Part shown: in pieces, positions 26,523 through 35,733 of the stretch
How positions within the stretch are numbered: the stretch's first letter is position 1
Layout: each line of letters opens with the position of its first letter
Assembly (NCBI RefSeq): GCF_003258595.1
Contig: NZ_QHHQ01000001.1
Span: 558,001-622,000, forward strand
Source of the DNA: Acuticoccus sediminis
GTDB lineage: Bacteria > Pseudomonadota > Alphaproteobacteria > Rhizobiales > Amorphaceae
Reading direction: 5' to 3'
DNA: 64,000 bases
Translations under genes and position numbers: made by a program
Notes under the pieces: model-generated
Seen by the model: only the letters and a program-made list of their open reading frames with translations
Told to the model about the DNA's origin: nothing
Database searches by the model: none

Positions 26523-27539
26523 TCAGAGTTCCGGAAGCTGGATGCGATCGTCGACGCCGAACAGCATCGTCAGCACCGCCGCGCGGACCCACATGCCGTT
26601 GCGCTCCTGCCGCCAGTACTTGGCGCGCGGGTCGTGGTCGATCTCCGGGTCCAGCTCGTCGCGGCGGGGCAGCGGGTGCATGATCACGCAGTCGTCCCGC
26701 AGGCTCGGCAGGTGCTCGGCGCGCAGGTGGTACTTCGAGTAGTCGAGCGCGCCGGACTCGTCGCCGACGTCGTACTCGTCCTGGATCCGCGTCATGTAGA
26801 CGGCATCCGCCTCGGCGATCGCCGGGAGGAAGGCGTCGGTCTCCTCGAACGCGACACCCGCGGCGGCAAGGTCGGTGCGCAGGTCCTGGGCGATCCGGAA
26901 GGCGGGCGGGGAGGAGAAGATGATCCGCACACCCTCGTAGTTCGCGAGCAGCCGGGCGAGGGAGCGGACCGTGCGGCCGCGGCGCAGGTCGCCGACCATG
27001 CAGATCGTCTTGCCGTCGATCCCGCCGCGCATCCGCAGCGATCGGGTGAGGGTGTAGATGTCGAGGAGGGCCTGCGTCGGATGCTCGTCGGGGCCCGAGC
27101 CGGCGTTGATGATCGGCACCGGGCGCGGCGTCGCGTCGAGAAGCTGGGCCGTCCGGTCGCACAGGCCCGGGATGGGCGAGCGCATGATGATGAGGTCGAC
27201 GTAGGACGAGAAGGTCCGCAGCGAGTCCTCGACGCTCTCGCCCTTGCGCTCCGACGAGGTTGCCGAGTCGCGGATCTCCGAGGCGGTGATGCCGAGGATG
27301 TGGCAGGCGGAGTGGAACGAGAGGAAGGTGCGCGTCGAGGGCTGCGTGAAGTACAGCATCGCGCGTTTGTGCGAGAGCAGCGACCCGAGGTAGGCGAGGC
27401 CCTCCCGGCTCTTGTCGAACCGGCGGATCGTGTTCGTCAATTGGCAGAGGTAATTGAGGAACCGCCTGTCGAACTGACTGGATGTCAGCACATGTCGCAG
27501 AGGTGTCTCGGGTGGCTCGGCGATGGTGAAGGCGTCCAT
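26523..27539 (-). CDS. pyrB: Aspartate carbamoyltransferase catalytic chain
   Basis: 338 residues. Condenses carbamoyl phosphate and aspartate to carbamoyl-aspartate, the first committed pyrimidine step. The carbamoyl-phosphate site is FTQPSTRTFLSFHSA, the 80s loop follows (SSERKGESVEDSL), then NAGSGPDEHPTQALLDIYT and HPLPRRDELDPEIDHDPRA. The sequence is longer and differs in spacing from E. coli PyrB (311 residues), especially at the N-terminus. The dihydroorotase gene pyrC, commonly adjacent, is absent here, so this could be a second, non-clustered form. Confidence 0.88.
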   Translation of the reverse strand: MDAFTIAEPPETPLRHVLTSSQFDRRFLNYLCQLTNTIRRFDKSREGLAYLGSLLSHKRAMLYFTQPSTRTFLSFHSACHILGITASEIRDSATSSERKGESVEDSLRTFSSYVDLIIMRSPIPGLCDRTAQLLDATPRPVPIINAGSGPDEHPTQALLDIYTLTRSLRMRGGIDGKTICMVGDLRRGRTVRSLARLLANYEGVRIIFSSPPAFRIAQDLRTDLAAAGVAFEETDAFLPAIAEADAVYMTRIQDEYDVGDESGALDYSKYHLRAEHLPSLRDDCVIMHPLPRRDELDPEIDHDPRAKYWRQERNGMWVRAAVLTMLFGVDDRIQLPEL

Positions 27540-27644
27540 GGCAGCCCCTCGGTAGCTCCGGGCTCTCTTATCCCTTCCGTGAAAGGTACGCTAGGGCGGA
27601 AAGGCCGTGGATGGCGGCATTGCACCGATGGGTGCCGTGACCGC

Positions 27645-28544
27645 CTATGTGCTCACGCCCATCGCCTCGCGGGCCATGAGGTGGAGGATCGCGTGGCGGC
27701 GGGCCAGCGTCTCCACGTCGGTCATGTAGCCGCCGCCGAGGACGCCGACGAACGGCAGCCCGCGCCGCTGCACCGCGGCGATGACGCGGCGGTCGCGCTC
27801 GGCGAGGCCGCGGTCCGTCAGCGCGAGGCGGCCGAGGCGGTCGTCGCGGTGCGGGTCGACGCCGGCGTTGTAGAAGACGATGTCGGCCGGCATGGCGAGC
27901 GCGGCTTCCAAGGTCTCGTCGAGCACGGCGAGGTAGGCCTCGTCCTCCGTCCCGTCGGGAAGCGGGACGTCGAGCGTCGAAGGCGCCTTGCGGACGGGGT
28001 AGTTGTGCTCGCCATGGATCGAGACCGTGGAGACGGCCGGGTCGCGCTCGAAGATCCAGGCGGTTCCGTCGCCCTGGTGGACGTCGCAGTCGAACACCAG
28101 CGCGCGGCCGATGGCGCGGTCCGCCTGCAGGACGCGGATCGCCACGGCAACGTCGTTGAAGACGCAGAAGCCCGCGCCCTGCTCGCGCCGTGCGTGATGG
28201 CTGCCGCCGGCAGTGTTGCAGGCGATGCCGTGCTCGAGGGCGAGGCGGGCGGTGAGCGTGGTCCCGGCGGACGCGGTGCGGGCACGAAGGGCGACGCTGT
28301 CGGTCATGGGAAAGCCGATCTCGCGGGCGACCTTCGCCGGCACGTCGGCGGAAAGGACCTGGTCGACGTAGGCGCGGTCGTGGGCGAGGGCGATCCACTC
28401 GGCCGGCGCGGGGGCCGGTTCGTAGAACGGGCCGAAGCCGAGGTCGGCGAGGACGCGCGCCACGGCGCCGTACTTGCCCATCGGGAAGCGGTGTCCCGGG
28501 GGGAAGACGGCCTGGTAGCGGGGATTGTGGACGACGGGAAGCAA
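27645..28544 (-). CDS. Histone deacetylase-like amidohydrolase (acetoin utilisation / AcuC family)
   Basis: 299 residues from a TTG at 28544 that gives the family start LLPVVHNPRYQAVFPPGHRFPMGK; two further TTG codons lie upstream at 28566 to 28571 and no ATG fits. Zinc-dependent deacetylase or deacetylase-like amidohydrolase. The active-site blocks are GGSHHARREQGAGFCVFND with tandem His, DCDVHQGDG (zinc ligands Asp and His), NAGVDPHRDD, and the catalytic GGGY. Native substrates of bacterial members are acetylated polyamines or acyl-lysines; which one applies is unknown. Confidence 0.83.
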   Translation of the reverse strand: MLPVVHNPRYQAVFPPGHRFPMGKYGAVARVLADLGFGPFYEPAPAPAEWIALAHDRAYVDQVLSADVPAKVAREIGFPMTDSVALRARTASAGTTLTARLALEHGIACNTAGGSHHARREQGAGFCVFNDVAVAIRVLQADRAIGRALVFDCDVHQGDGTAWIFERDPAVSTVSIHGEHNYPVRKAPSTLDVPLPDGTEDEAYLAVLDETLEAALAMPADIVFYNAGVDPHRDDRLGRLALTDRGLAERDRRVIAAVQRRGLPFVGVLGGGYMTDVETLARRHAILHLMAREAMGVST

Positions 28545-28599
28545 GGGCCGCTCGCTGGTTCGCTGCAACAAGCTAGGGCGAAGTGGCGGCCGTGAAAAG

Positions 28600-28631
28600 G
28601 CGGCGGGAGGCGGCCGGGTGGCCGCCTCCCG
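28600..28631 (-). terminator. Terminator of the DUF1328 gene
   Basis: A perfect twelve-base stem CGGGAGGCGGCC / GGCCGCCTCCCG with a four-base loop lies eight bases after the DUF1328 stop codon on the minus strand. CCGCCTTTTC follows, so the T run is short and slightly displaced. Confidence 0.6.
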
Positions 28632-28638
28632 AGTTGGG

Positions 28639-28866
28639 CTAGACGAGGACGGCGGGCGCTGCCGCGACGGCCGCGAGTGCGGCGGGGGCGGCGACGGCCG
28701 CACCGCCCACCAGCATGAGGATCAGGAAGATCACCGCGATGACCACGAAGATGAAGAAGAGGATACGCGCGACGGTCGCCGCGCCCGCTGCGATCCCGGT
28801 GAAGCCGAACACGCCGGCGATGACCGCGATCACCGCGAAGATGATAGCCCAGGTCAGGAAGTCCAT
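28639..28866 (-). CDS. DUF1328 small membrane protein
   Basis: 75 residues. Two hydrophobic helices with the DUF1328 pattern: FLTWAIIFAVIAVIAGVFGF-type start, FTGIAAGAATVARILFFIF and VVIAVIFLILML. The last 22 residues are almost only Ala, Val and Pro, an unusual tail compared with typical members of 50 to 60 residues. Function is unknown; such proteins are often induced by stress, which agrees with a possible EcfG-type promoter upstream. Confidence 0.8.
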   Translation of the reverse strand: MDFLTWAIIFAVIAVIAGVFGFTGIAAGAATVARILFFIFVVIAVIFLILMLVGGAAVAAPAALAAVAAAPAVLV

Positions 28867-28904
28867 GTGACACCGTTCAGGTAGTGAAATCGTATTGCTC
28901 GATT

Positions 28905-28930
28905 AACTAACGGACTTCCTTCTGGGTTCC
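28905..28930 (-). promoter_or_regulatory. Possible EcfG general-stress promoter for the DUF1328 gene
   Basis: On the minus strand GGAAC is followed after 18 bases by GTT, close to the GGAAC-N17-CGTT pattern of EcfG sigma factors, with A in place of the C before GTT. It lies about 39 bases upstream of the start codon. One mismatch makes this tentative. Confidence 0.3.
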
Positions 28931-29030
28931 CTGCGACGTGCGAACTCCGCCGGGTACTCGCCATTTTGCCCCGTCCTGAACTATCGTCACCCCAACGATG
29001 CGGCCTAGCCGTTGCGAAAGGGACACCTCG

Positions 29031-29447
29031 ATGACGAAGACACTGACGGGCGCCGCGTTGATGGCGCTCATGACCCTCCTGGCGACCACGGCGGTACAGG
29101 CACAGACGTCGAGCGACACGACCGTGCCGACCGTCGCGTCGGACGGGACGCCGACCAATCCGGCGGACGAGTCGACGGTGACGACGACGATCCCCACCGT
29201 GGACGATCCCGGCACGCCGCCGGCCGAGGGGCCGAAGCTGACGCTGGAAGGGCGGATCGGTCCGGGCGACGAGTGCCCGGTGATCCACACCAAGGAGGGG
29301 AAGGTCTACGCGCTCGAGGGCAACATCGACGCGACCGACGACGGCGCCTACGTGCGCCTGACCGGCACCATCGACCCGTCGGCCAACTTCTGCCTCGAGA
29401 GCAAGGAAGTCATCCTTGTCGAGACGCTCGAGCACATCAAGAAATAA
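29031..29447 (+). CDS. Small secreted protein of unknown function
   Basis: 138 residues. A clear signal peptide (residues 1 to about 26, TGAALMALMTLLATTAVQA-Q) is followed by a Thr/Ser/Asp/Pro-rich stretch and, from about residue 70, a compact beta-rich domain with two cysteines (DECPVIHTKEGKVYALEG, then SANFCLESKEVILVETLE). The pattern LEGRI...DECPVI...G..YAL.G resembles small periplasmic domains such as DUF5818, which I cannot confirm. It is divergent from the DUF1328 gene. Confidence 0.6.
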   Translation: MTKTLTGAALMALMTLLATTAVQAQTSSDTTVPTVASDGTPTNPADESTVTTTIPTVDDPGTPPAEGPKLTLEGRIGPGDECPVIHTKEGKVYALEGNIDATDDGAYVRLTGTIDPSANFCLESKEVILVETLEHIKK

Positions 29448-29460
29448 GGCCCGGGCCTTT

Positions 29461-29491
29461 CGCGCGGCGCCGGGGTCACCGGTGCCGCGCG
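29461..29491. terminator. Hairpin between convergent genes, likely bidirectional terminator
   Basis: A thirteen-base stem with one G-T pair (CGCGCGGCGCCGG / CCGGTGCCGCGCG) and a five-base loop lies between the two convergent stop codons. No T run on either side, so it may only stabilise the 3' ends. Confidence 0.45.
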
Positions 29492-29504
29492 GCTCCGGCT
29501 CGCG

Positions 29505-31118
29505 TCAGCTCGCGAGCTCCTTCGCGCGCTGACGTAGCGCGAACTTCTGGATCTTGCCGGTGGACGTCTTCGGCATCGGCTCGAACACGACCTTCTTCGG
29601 CGCCTTGTAGTGGGCGATGCGCTCGCGCACCCAGGCGATCAGCTCGGCCTCGTCGGCCTGCGCGCCCTCCACCAGCTCCACGAAGGCGCAGGGCGTCTCG
29701 CCCCACCGCTCGCTCGGCATCGCCACCACCGCGGCCGAGGCGACCGCCGGGTGCGCGTAGAGCGCGTCCTCCACCTCGATGGAGGAGATGTTCTCGCCGC
29801 CGGAGATGATGATGTCCTTGGCGCGGTCCTTGATCTCGACGTAGCCGTCCGGGTGGCGCACGGCGAGGTCGCCGGAGTGGAACATGCCGCCGGCGAAGGC
29901 CTTCTGGGTCGCCTCCTCGTCCTTCAGGTAGCCCTTCATGACGATGTTGCCGTACATCATGATCTCGCCGACCGCCTCGCCGTTGGAGGGGACGTCCTCC
30001 ATCGTCTCCGGGTCGCGCACGCTGAGACCCTCCTGGAGCGTGTAGTTGACGCCCTGGCGGGCCTTGATGCGGGCGCGCTCCTCGACCGGCTTCTCGTCCC
30101 ACTCCGGCTTCCAGGCCGACACGACGCACGGGCCGTAGACCTCGGTGAGGCCGTAGACGTGGGTGACGTCGATGCCGACCTCCTCCATGCGCTGGATCAC
30201 GACGGCGGGCGGCGGGGCGGCGGCGGTCATCATGCGGATGGTGTGCGGGGACTTGAAGCCGCGCTTCTGGCATCCCTCGACCGCCATCTGCATGACGATG
30301 GGCGCGCCGCAGAAGTGGGTTACGCCGTACTTCTCGAATGCCTCGACGATGGCGTCGGCGGAGACCTGGCGGCAGCACACGTTGACGCCGGCCTTCATCG
30401 CGATGGTGAATGGGAAGCACCAGCCGTGGCAGTGGAACATCGGCAGCGTCCACAGGTACACGGGGAAGTGCGGCATCGCCCAGTCGAGGGCGTTGGAGAT
30501 CGCGCCCATGGCGACGCCGCGGTGCGAGTAGACCACGCCCTTGGGCCGGCCGGTCGTGCCCGAGGTGTAGGAGAGGGTGAACGAGGTCCACTCGTCCTTC
30601 GGCGGCACGTAGGCCATCGGCTCGTCGGCGAAGAGCTCTTCGTAGGTGAGATCGTACGGGCCCTCGGTCGGCTTGGCGAGGATGTCCTCGATGCGCACGA
30701 TGAGGGGGCGGCTCTCCATCTCCTCGACGGCCTCGCCGAGGCGCGACGCGAGTTCGGAATCGACCAGCACCATCTTCGTCTCGGAATGCTCCAGGCAGTA
30801 GCGGAGCGTTCCGGCGTCGAGGCGCGTGTTGAGCGTCAGGATGACGGCGCCGGCGATCGGCACGGCGAAGCTGGCCTCGACGAAGGCCGGGGTGTTGGGG
30901 GCCAGGATCGCGACCACGTCGCCCGGCTCGATCCCGCGTGCGCGGAGGCCGGCGGCGAGGCGGCGGGCGCGCACGTCGGTCTCGCCCCAGGTCTGCGAGA
31001 AGTCGCCGTGGACGATGGCGGTCTTCTCGGGAAATACGGCGGCGGTCCTGGCAAGGAAATTCAGCGGTGTGATCGCACGGAAGTTGGCGTCACACTTCTC
31101 AAGGCCGCGTTCATCCAT
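29505..31118 (-). CDS. AMP-forming acyl-CoA ligase (medium-chain fatty acid / DmdB-like)
   Basis: 537 residues. Activates a carboxylic acid as an acyl-adenylate and then as the CoA thioester. The P-loop-like A3 motif is [21 protein letters not shown]5 is [10 protein letters not shown]7 is [13 protein letters not shown]8 is [17 protein letters not shown], and the catalytic Lys is in [11 protein letters not shown]. The sequence resembles fatty-acid CoA ligases of the group that includes 3-methylmercaptopropionyl-CoA ligase DmdB; the exact acid is unknown. No beta-oxidation gene is adjacent. Confidence 0.87.
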   Translation of the reverse strand: MDERGLEKCDANFRAITPLNFLARTAAVFPEKTAIVHGDFSQTWGETDVRARRLAAGLRARGIEPGDVVAILAPNTPAFVEASFAVPIAGAVILTLNTRLDAGTLRYCLEHSETKMVLVDSELASRLGEAVEEMESRPLIVRIEDILAKPTEGPYDLTYEELFADEPMAYVPPKDEWTSFTLSYTSGTTGRPKGVVYSHRGVAMGAISNALDWAMPHFPVYLWTLPMFHCHGWCFPFTIAMKAGVNVCCRQVSADAIVEAFEKYGVTHFCGAPIVMQMAVEGCQKRGFKSPHTIRMMTAAAPPPAVVIQRMEEVGIDVTHVYGLTEVYGPCVVSAWKPEWDEKPVEERARIKARQGVNYTLQEGLSVRDPETMEDVPSNGEAVGEIMMYGNIVMKGYLKDEEATQKAFAGGMFHSGDLAVRHPDGYVEIKDRAKDIIISGGENISSIEVEDALYAHPAVASAAVVAMPSERWGETPCAFVELVEGAQADEAELIAWVRERIAHYKAPKKVVFEPMPKTSTGKIQKFALRQRAKELAS

Positions 31119-31286
31119 GGTCGTTGCGTCTCCTCATCGCGTCTCGGCGGCGCTGGCGATGGCGGCCGCGCGTCGGGCCGAAAGCAGAGTTGCGCCGAAC
31201 TCGCCCCGACCAACAAGCCCCGGTCCATCGTCCTGGTGAAGGTTGGGCCAGCACCGAGGGATCATTATCAGAATTTGGATGAAATT

Positions 31287-33005
31287 ATGCTCCTGAATCG
31301 GCTCTCCATTGCCGCGAAACTTTGGGGTCTGACCGGGATCAGCGTTCTGACGCTGGCCGGCCTGGCCCTTGCGATCATTCCCCAGGCGCATCGGTACGCG
31401 GTGGAGCTCGAGGCCGACAAGGCCCGGGCCATCGCCGAGGTCGCCCGCAATCTCGGCCTGCAGCTCGCCGGGGAGGCAGAGGCCGGCCGGATGACCGAGG
31501 AGGCGGCGAAGGACGAGTACAAGCGGGCGATCCGGGCCATGTGGTACGACGACCACAAGGAGTATCTGTTCGTCTTCGACGAGCAGGGGATCAACGTCGT
31601 CCACCCCGCGAAGCCGGAGCTCGAGTCGCGCAACCTGTGGGGCCTGACCGACCCGAAGGGCAACAAGGTGGTGCAGCGCCTCGCCGCGGCGGCAAGCGAC
31701 GGCGGCGGGCGGGCCGACTACTGGTGGGAGCCGGCAGGCTCGAAGACGCCGGAGCACAAGCTCTCCTACGCCTACCCGATCAAGCCGTGGGGCTACTTCG
31801 TCGGCACCGGCATCTATACCATCCGCGTCGACGCGAAATTCGCGCACCTGACATGGGTCGCGACGGGCATCACCCTCGGCGCCATGCTGATCGTCGCGTT
31901 CGCCTCCTGGCTGGTCGCCCGCGACCTGTCGCGTCCCGCCTCGAGGATCGCCGACACGGTGGAGCGCATCGCCAACAACGAGGTGGTCGAGGACACCGGT
32001 TACCAGGACCGCGCCGACGACATCGGCAAGATCGCACGGGCGGTCGGCTCGCTGCGCGACGGCGTGATCGAGCGGATGGAGATGCAGAGGGCCCGGGAGC
32101 GGCAGGAGGGCGAGCGGGCCGCCGAGCGGGCGCGGGAGATGAACGCGATGGCCGACGCGCTCGACGCGAAGGTCTCGTCCGAAGTCGGCGGCATGGACAG
32201 CGAGGTCGGCTCGATGGTCGAGCGCGCCGAGCTGCTCCGCACGCTGTCGGAGAAGATGCGGCGCATGGCCAACGACACCTTCCTCGTCTGCGAGGAGGGG
32301 ATGGCGAGCGTGGAGACGGTCGCGACGGCCGCCGAGGAGCTCTCCTCCAGCGCTCAGGAGATCAGCCGGCAGGTCGACGGCACCGCCACGACGACGCGGC
32401 AGGCCGTCACGATGGCGGAAGGGGCGACCACCTCGGTCAACGCGCTGATGGAGAAGAGCCGCAGCATCGGGGAAGTCACCCAGCTGATCAACTCGATCGC
32501 GGAGCAGACGAACCTCCTCGCCCTCAACGCCACCATCGAGGCGGCACGGGCCGGCGAGGCGGGCAAGGGCTTCACCATCGTCGCGCAGGAGGTGAAGGGC
32601 CTCGCCGAGCAGACGGCGAAGGCGACAGCGGAGATCGAGGGCCAGATCCGCGCCATCCAGGCCGAGACCGACCAGAGCGTCAATGCGATCCACGGAATCG
32701 TCGAGATCATCAACCAGGTCTCGACGAACACCGACGCGATGGCGAGCGCGCTCGACCAGCAGGTCGAGGCGATCCAGGAGATCGCCAAGAGCATCTCTGA
32801 CGCGTCGACCTCGTCCAAGACCATCGGCGACAACATGAGCCACCTGCGGATGAGCGCGGAGGAGACGGGCGAGGCGATCGACGTCCTGTGGTCCGCGTCG
32901 TCATCGCTGCGCGGGCGCAGCACCGGTGTCGCCGGGGCCGTGCACGGCTTCCTGGACAGCCTGCGCCACTCCAACGACGACCACGCGGGGCGGATGGCGG
33001 GCTGA
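31287..33005 (+). CDS. Methyl-accepting chemotaxis protein with single Cache domain
   Basis: 572 residues. Helix 1 at about 10 to 32, a periplasmic single Cache domain ([49 protein letters not shown]), helix 2 at about 190 to 212, then HAMP and a cytoplasmic signalling domain with the conserved hairpin [24 protein letters not shown]. Cache domains of this type bind small carboxylates, amino acids or related molecules. The ATG at 31287 begins right before helix 1; the frame is open much farther upstream only as an antisense shadow. No C-terminal CheR-tethering pentapeptide. No che genes are near. Confidence 0.9.
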   Translation: MLLNRLSIAAKLWGLTGISVLTLAGLALAIIPQAHRYAVELEADKARAIAEVARNLGLQLAGEAEAGRMTEEAAKDEYKRAIRAMWYDDHKEYLFVFDEQGINVVHPAKPELESRNLWGLTDPKGNKVVQRLAAAASDGGGRADYWWEPAGSKTPEHKLSYAYPIKPWGYFVGTGIYTIRVDAKFAHLTWVATGITLGAMLIVAFASWLVARDLSRPASRIADTVERIANNEVVEDTGYQDRADDIGKIARAVGSLRDGVIERMEMQRARERQEGERAAERAREMNAMADALDAKVSSEVGGMDSEVGSMVERAELLRTLSEKMRRMANDTFLVCEEGMASVETVATAAEELSSSAQEISRQVDGTATTTRQAVTMAEGATTSVNALMEKSRSIGEVTQLINSIAEQTNLLALNATIEAARAGEAGKGFTIVAQEVKGLAEQTAKATAEIEGQIRAIQAETDQSVNAIHGIVEIINQVSTNTDAMASALDQQVEAIQEIAKSISDASTSSKTIGDNMSHLRMSAEETGEAIDVLWSASSSLRGRSTGVAGAVHGFLDSLRHSNDDHAGRMAG

Positions 33006-33063
33006 CGCCTCGCCGGCCTGCCCCGTCGCGTCGGCCGGAGCAGGGTGCGGCGGTCGGCCGGGA

Positions 33064-33828
33064 TCAGGAGAGGCGGTCGATGGGGCCGCCGATGCGTCTC
33101 GCGAGGGCCGGCGGCAGACCGATCGACGGCTTGGCCGGCGGGCGCGCGTAGGCCCCCTTCAGCGGCGCCGAGAGTCCGAGGCGGACCAGCATTTCGGCAT
33201 AGAGCACGCCGGCGACAACGGGGTCGATGACGGGGACCGCGACGCGGTCCTCCACCGTGGCGGCGAAGCCCGCCAGCGGGGCGCCGCCGATGATCACGAC
33301 GTCCGCCTTGTCGGTGGTGACGGCGGTGTCGACCAGCTCCACCAGCTGATCGCCGAGCGTCTCCTGCACGGTGTCGATCCCGCTCGGGGGCGCGGGCTGC
33401 GAGGGGACGCGCACGCCGGTGAAACGGGCGTCGAGCCGGGCCCGCGAGACCGAGTCGAGGTACCAGGTCGACATCACCTGCGAGAAGGTCACGATGCCGA
33501 ACCGGTCGCCGACGGCGCAGGCGGTCAGGATCGCCGCCTCCGCGACACCGACGATGGGGATGTCGTAGAGCTCGCGCGCCGAATAGAGGCCGGGGTCGCC
33601 GAACGCGGCGACGACGACGGCGTCCACGTCGCCCTCATGCTCGGCGATCATCTCCAAGACTATGGAGGCGGAGACGTCCGCCTCCGCCCGCGAGGAAATG
33701 TAGGGAAACCCCCGCGCCGCGGTCGCGGGGACGAGCTCGGTCGTGGGCGCGAGGTAGGGGCGCACGGCGCTCGCCATGCGGTCCGTGAGGCTGGTGGACG
33801 TATTGGGATTGAGGAAGAGCAGCCGCAC
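33064..33828 (-). CDS. Asp/Glu/hydantoin racemase-family protein lacking catalytic cysteines
   Basis: 254 residues with the racemase fold signatures LFLNPNTSTSLTDRM at the start, VVVAAFGDPGLYSAREL, PIVGVAEAA and VVIIGGAPLAGFA. In cysteine-dependent racemases of this family the two catalytic residues sit in ACFxDPGL and LGCAGM; here Ala and Gly/Ala stand in their place, and the only Cys (ILTACAVGD) is elsewhere. The gene starts six bases after dctM and closes the TRAP operon, so it probably acts on the imported compound. Reaction cannot be named. Confidence 0.75.
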   Translation of the reverse strand: MRLLFLNPNTSTSLTDRMASAVRPYLAPTTELVPATAARGFPYISSRAEADVSASIVLEMIAEHEGDVDAVVVAAFGDPGLYSARELYDIPIVGVAEAAILTACAVGDRFGIVTFSQVMSTWYLDSVSRARLDARFTGVRVPSQPAPPSGIDTVQETLGDQLVELVDTAVTTDKADVVIIGGAPLAGFAATVEDRVAVPVIDPVVAGVLYAEMLVRLGLSAPLKGAYARPPAKPSIGLPPALARRIGGPIDRLS

Positions 33829-33834
33829 GGGAAC

Positions 33835-35136
33835 CTATCGCATCATGGTCTGCGGCAGGATCGTCACGATCTGCGGCACCAGGGTGATGATGACGAGGCC
33901 GAGCATCATCAGGAAGAAGAACGGCATCGCGGCCTTGGTGATGTGAAGGATATCCCGTCCGCTCATCCCTTGCAGCACGAAGAGGTTGAAACCCACCGGT
34001 GGCGTGATCTGCGCCGCCTCCACGACGATCACCGCGAAGATGCCGAACCACAGGAGGTCGATCCCGGCGGCCTTGACCATCGGCAGCACCACCGTTGCCG
34101 TCAGCACCAGCATCGACACGCCGTCCAGGAAGCAGCCGAGGATGATGTAGAAGATGCCGAGCACGAAGAGCAGCGCGTAGGGCGAAAGGTGCAGTGAATC
34201 GACCCAGGTCGCGAGGTGCCGCGGGATGCCGGTGAAGCCCATCGCCATCGACAGGAACGCGGCCGTCACCAGGATGAAGGTGATCATGCACGAGGTGCGG
34301 ACGGCGCCGAGCAGAGTGTCCATGAAGGTCTTCGGCGTCAGGCTGCGCGAGAAGCCCGCGAGGATCAGCGAGCCGATCACGCCGACGGTCGCCGCCTCGG
34401 TCGGCGTCGCGAACCCGCCGTAGATCGAGCCCAGCACGGCGATGATGAGGAGCATCACCGGGATCAGGTAGCGCGAGCGCCAGAGCTTCTCCTTCAGCGA
34501 CAGCTTCTCGGTGTCGGCCGGGGTCAGCTCGGGGCGGAGCCAGGACCAGATCATCACGTAGCCCATGAAGAGGGCGATGATGAGGATGCCCGGAAGCACG
34601 CCGGCCATGAAGAGGCGCGAGATCGACTGCTGCGAGATGACGCCGTAGACGATCAGCATGATCGACGGCGGGATGAGGAGCCCGAGGGTGCCGGAGCCGG
34701 CGAGGGTGCCGAGGATCATCCGCTCGTCGTAGCCGCGGGCCTTCAGCTCGGGCAGCGAGATGCGGCCGACCGTGGCGCAGGTGACCGCCGACGAGCCGGC
34801 CACCGCCGCCATGATCCCGCAGCCGACGATGTTGACGTGGACGAGGCGCCCCGGCAACCACGACAGCCATGCCGAGAGGCCGAGGAACATGTCCTGCGAG
34901 AGCCGGGTCCGGAAGAGGATCTCGCCCATCCACACGAACAGCGGCAGCGCGGTAAGCGCCCAGTTCCAGGACGAATCCCAGACGGTGGAGGCGAGCAGCG
35001 AACCGGCCGGAGCCGGGGTGAAGAATTCGAGGGCGACCCACCCGACGATCCCGAGCGAGACGGCGATCCACACGCCTCCCGCGAGCAGGATCAGCATGAC
35101 GGTGAAGAGAATGGTCGCGAGTACGCCGGCAGCCAT
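33835..35136 (-). CDS. dctM: TRAP transporter large permease (DctM family)
   Basis: 433 residues with about twelve membrane segments. Signature blocks are VWMGEILFRTRLSQDMF, VGCGIMAAVAGSSAVTCATVGRI, LAGSGTLGLLIPPSIMLIVYG, GSIYGGFATPTEAATVGV and AAQITPPVGFNLFVLQG. It forms the ion-coupled transport core of a tripartite carboxylate-type uptake system. The ATG sits on the dctQ stop (TGATG). Confidence 0.93.
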   Translation of the reverse strand: MAAGVLATILFTVMLILLAGGVWIAVSLGIVGWVALEFFTPAPAGSLLASTVWDSSWNWALTALPLFVWMGEILFRTRLSQDMFLGLSAWLSWLPGRLVHVNIVGCGIMAAVAGSSAVTCATVGRISLPELKARGYDERMILGTLAGSGTLGLLIPPSIMLIVYGVISQQSISRLFMAGVLPGILIIALFMGYVMIWSWLRPELTPADTEKLSLKEKLWRSRYLIPVMLLIIAVLGSIYGGFATPTEAATVGVIGSLILAGFSRSLTPKTFMDTLLGAVRTSCMITFILVTAAFLSMAMGFTGIPRHLATWVDSLHLSPYALLFVLGIFYIILGCFLDGVSMLVLTATVVLPMVKAAGIDLLWFGIFAVIVVEAAQITPPVGFNLFVLQGMSGRDILHITKAAMPFFFLMMLGLVIITLVPQIVTILPQTMMR

Positions 35137-35729
35137 CAGATGGAACGCTCCACGTCGGCCGGCATTCCGGCATCGGGGTTGGTCGAGTCGATCGGCTTGC
35201 CGGCGAGGACGCCTTCCTCGGTCTGGTAGCCGGGCATCTCCCCCTTCAGCACCAGGATCAGCTCGTCGACGAAGGCGATGACGAGGAGGCCGCCGCCGAT
35301 GGCCATGCCGGTCTGCGGGATCCAGAACGGGGCCGCGATCAGTCCGGGCGAGACGTCGCCGAACTGGTAGGACTGCATGGCAAGGCGGATCGAGAAGTAG
35401 GTGAAGTAGGCGGAGGCGGCGAGGCCGATGAGGCAGCACAGCACCTCGACGACCTGCTTGATCCCCGCGGGCAGCCCACGCGTCGCGAGGTTGACGCGCA
35501 CGTGGGTGCCGCTTTTCAGCGTGTAGGCGAGGCCCAGGAAGGTGGAGGCGGCCATGCAGAAGCCGGCCAGCTCCGTTCCGTCAATGGTCACGCCGACAAA
35601 GCGGCCGATGATCTGCGCGATGATGCTGAGCGCGATCCCCATGAGAAACAACCCGGCGAGAACGCCACTCACGAGATAGACCCCGTCGAGCGTGTGACGA
35701 AGGGGTCCGGTTCGGCCGCTTTGGGTCAT
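35136..35729 (-). CDS. dctQ: TRAP transporter small permease (DctQ family)
   Basis: 197 residues with four membrane segments (about 17-40, 55-73, 92-112 and 138-160). The DctQ pattern is seen in GTELAGFCMAASTFLGLAYTLKSGTHVRVNL, where an acidic residue and the GxHVRV motif are typical. It pairs with DctM. A hydrophilic tail of about 35 residues follows the last helix. It starts five bases after the dctP stop. Confidence 0.9.
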   Translation of the reverse strand: MTQSGRTGPLRHTLDGVYLVSGVLAGLFLMGIALSIIAQIIGRFVGVTIDGTELAGFCMAASTFLGLAYTLKSGTHVRVNLATRGLPAGIKQVVEVLCCLIGLAASAYFTYFSIRLAMQSYQFGDVSPGLIAAPFWIPQTGMAIGGGLLVIAFVDELILVLKGEMPGYQTEEGVLAGKPIDSTNPDAGMPADVERSI

Positions 35730-35733
35730 CAGA

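Noticed and set aside
29610-31286. Long plus-strand frame joined to the chemoreceptor, giving a protein of over 1100 residues
   Set aside because: This part is antisense to the acyl-CoA ligase gene, rich in His, Arg, Gly and Asp without any fold; the receptor starts at 31287 just before its first helix.
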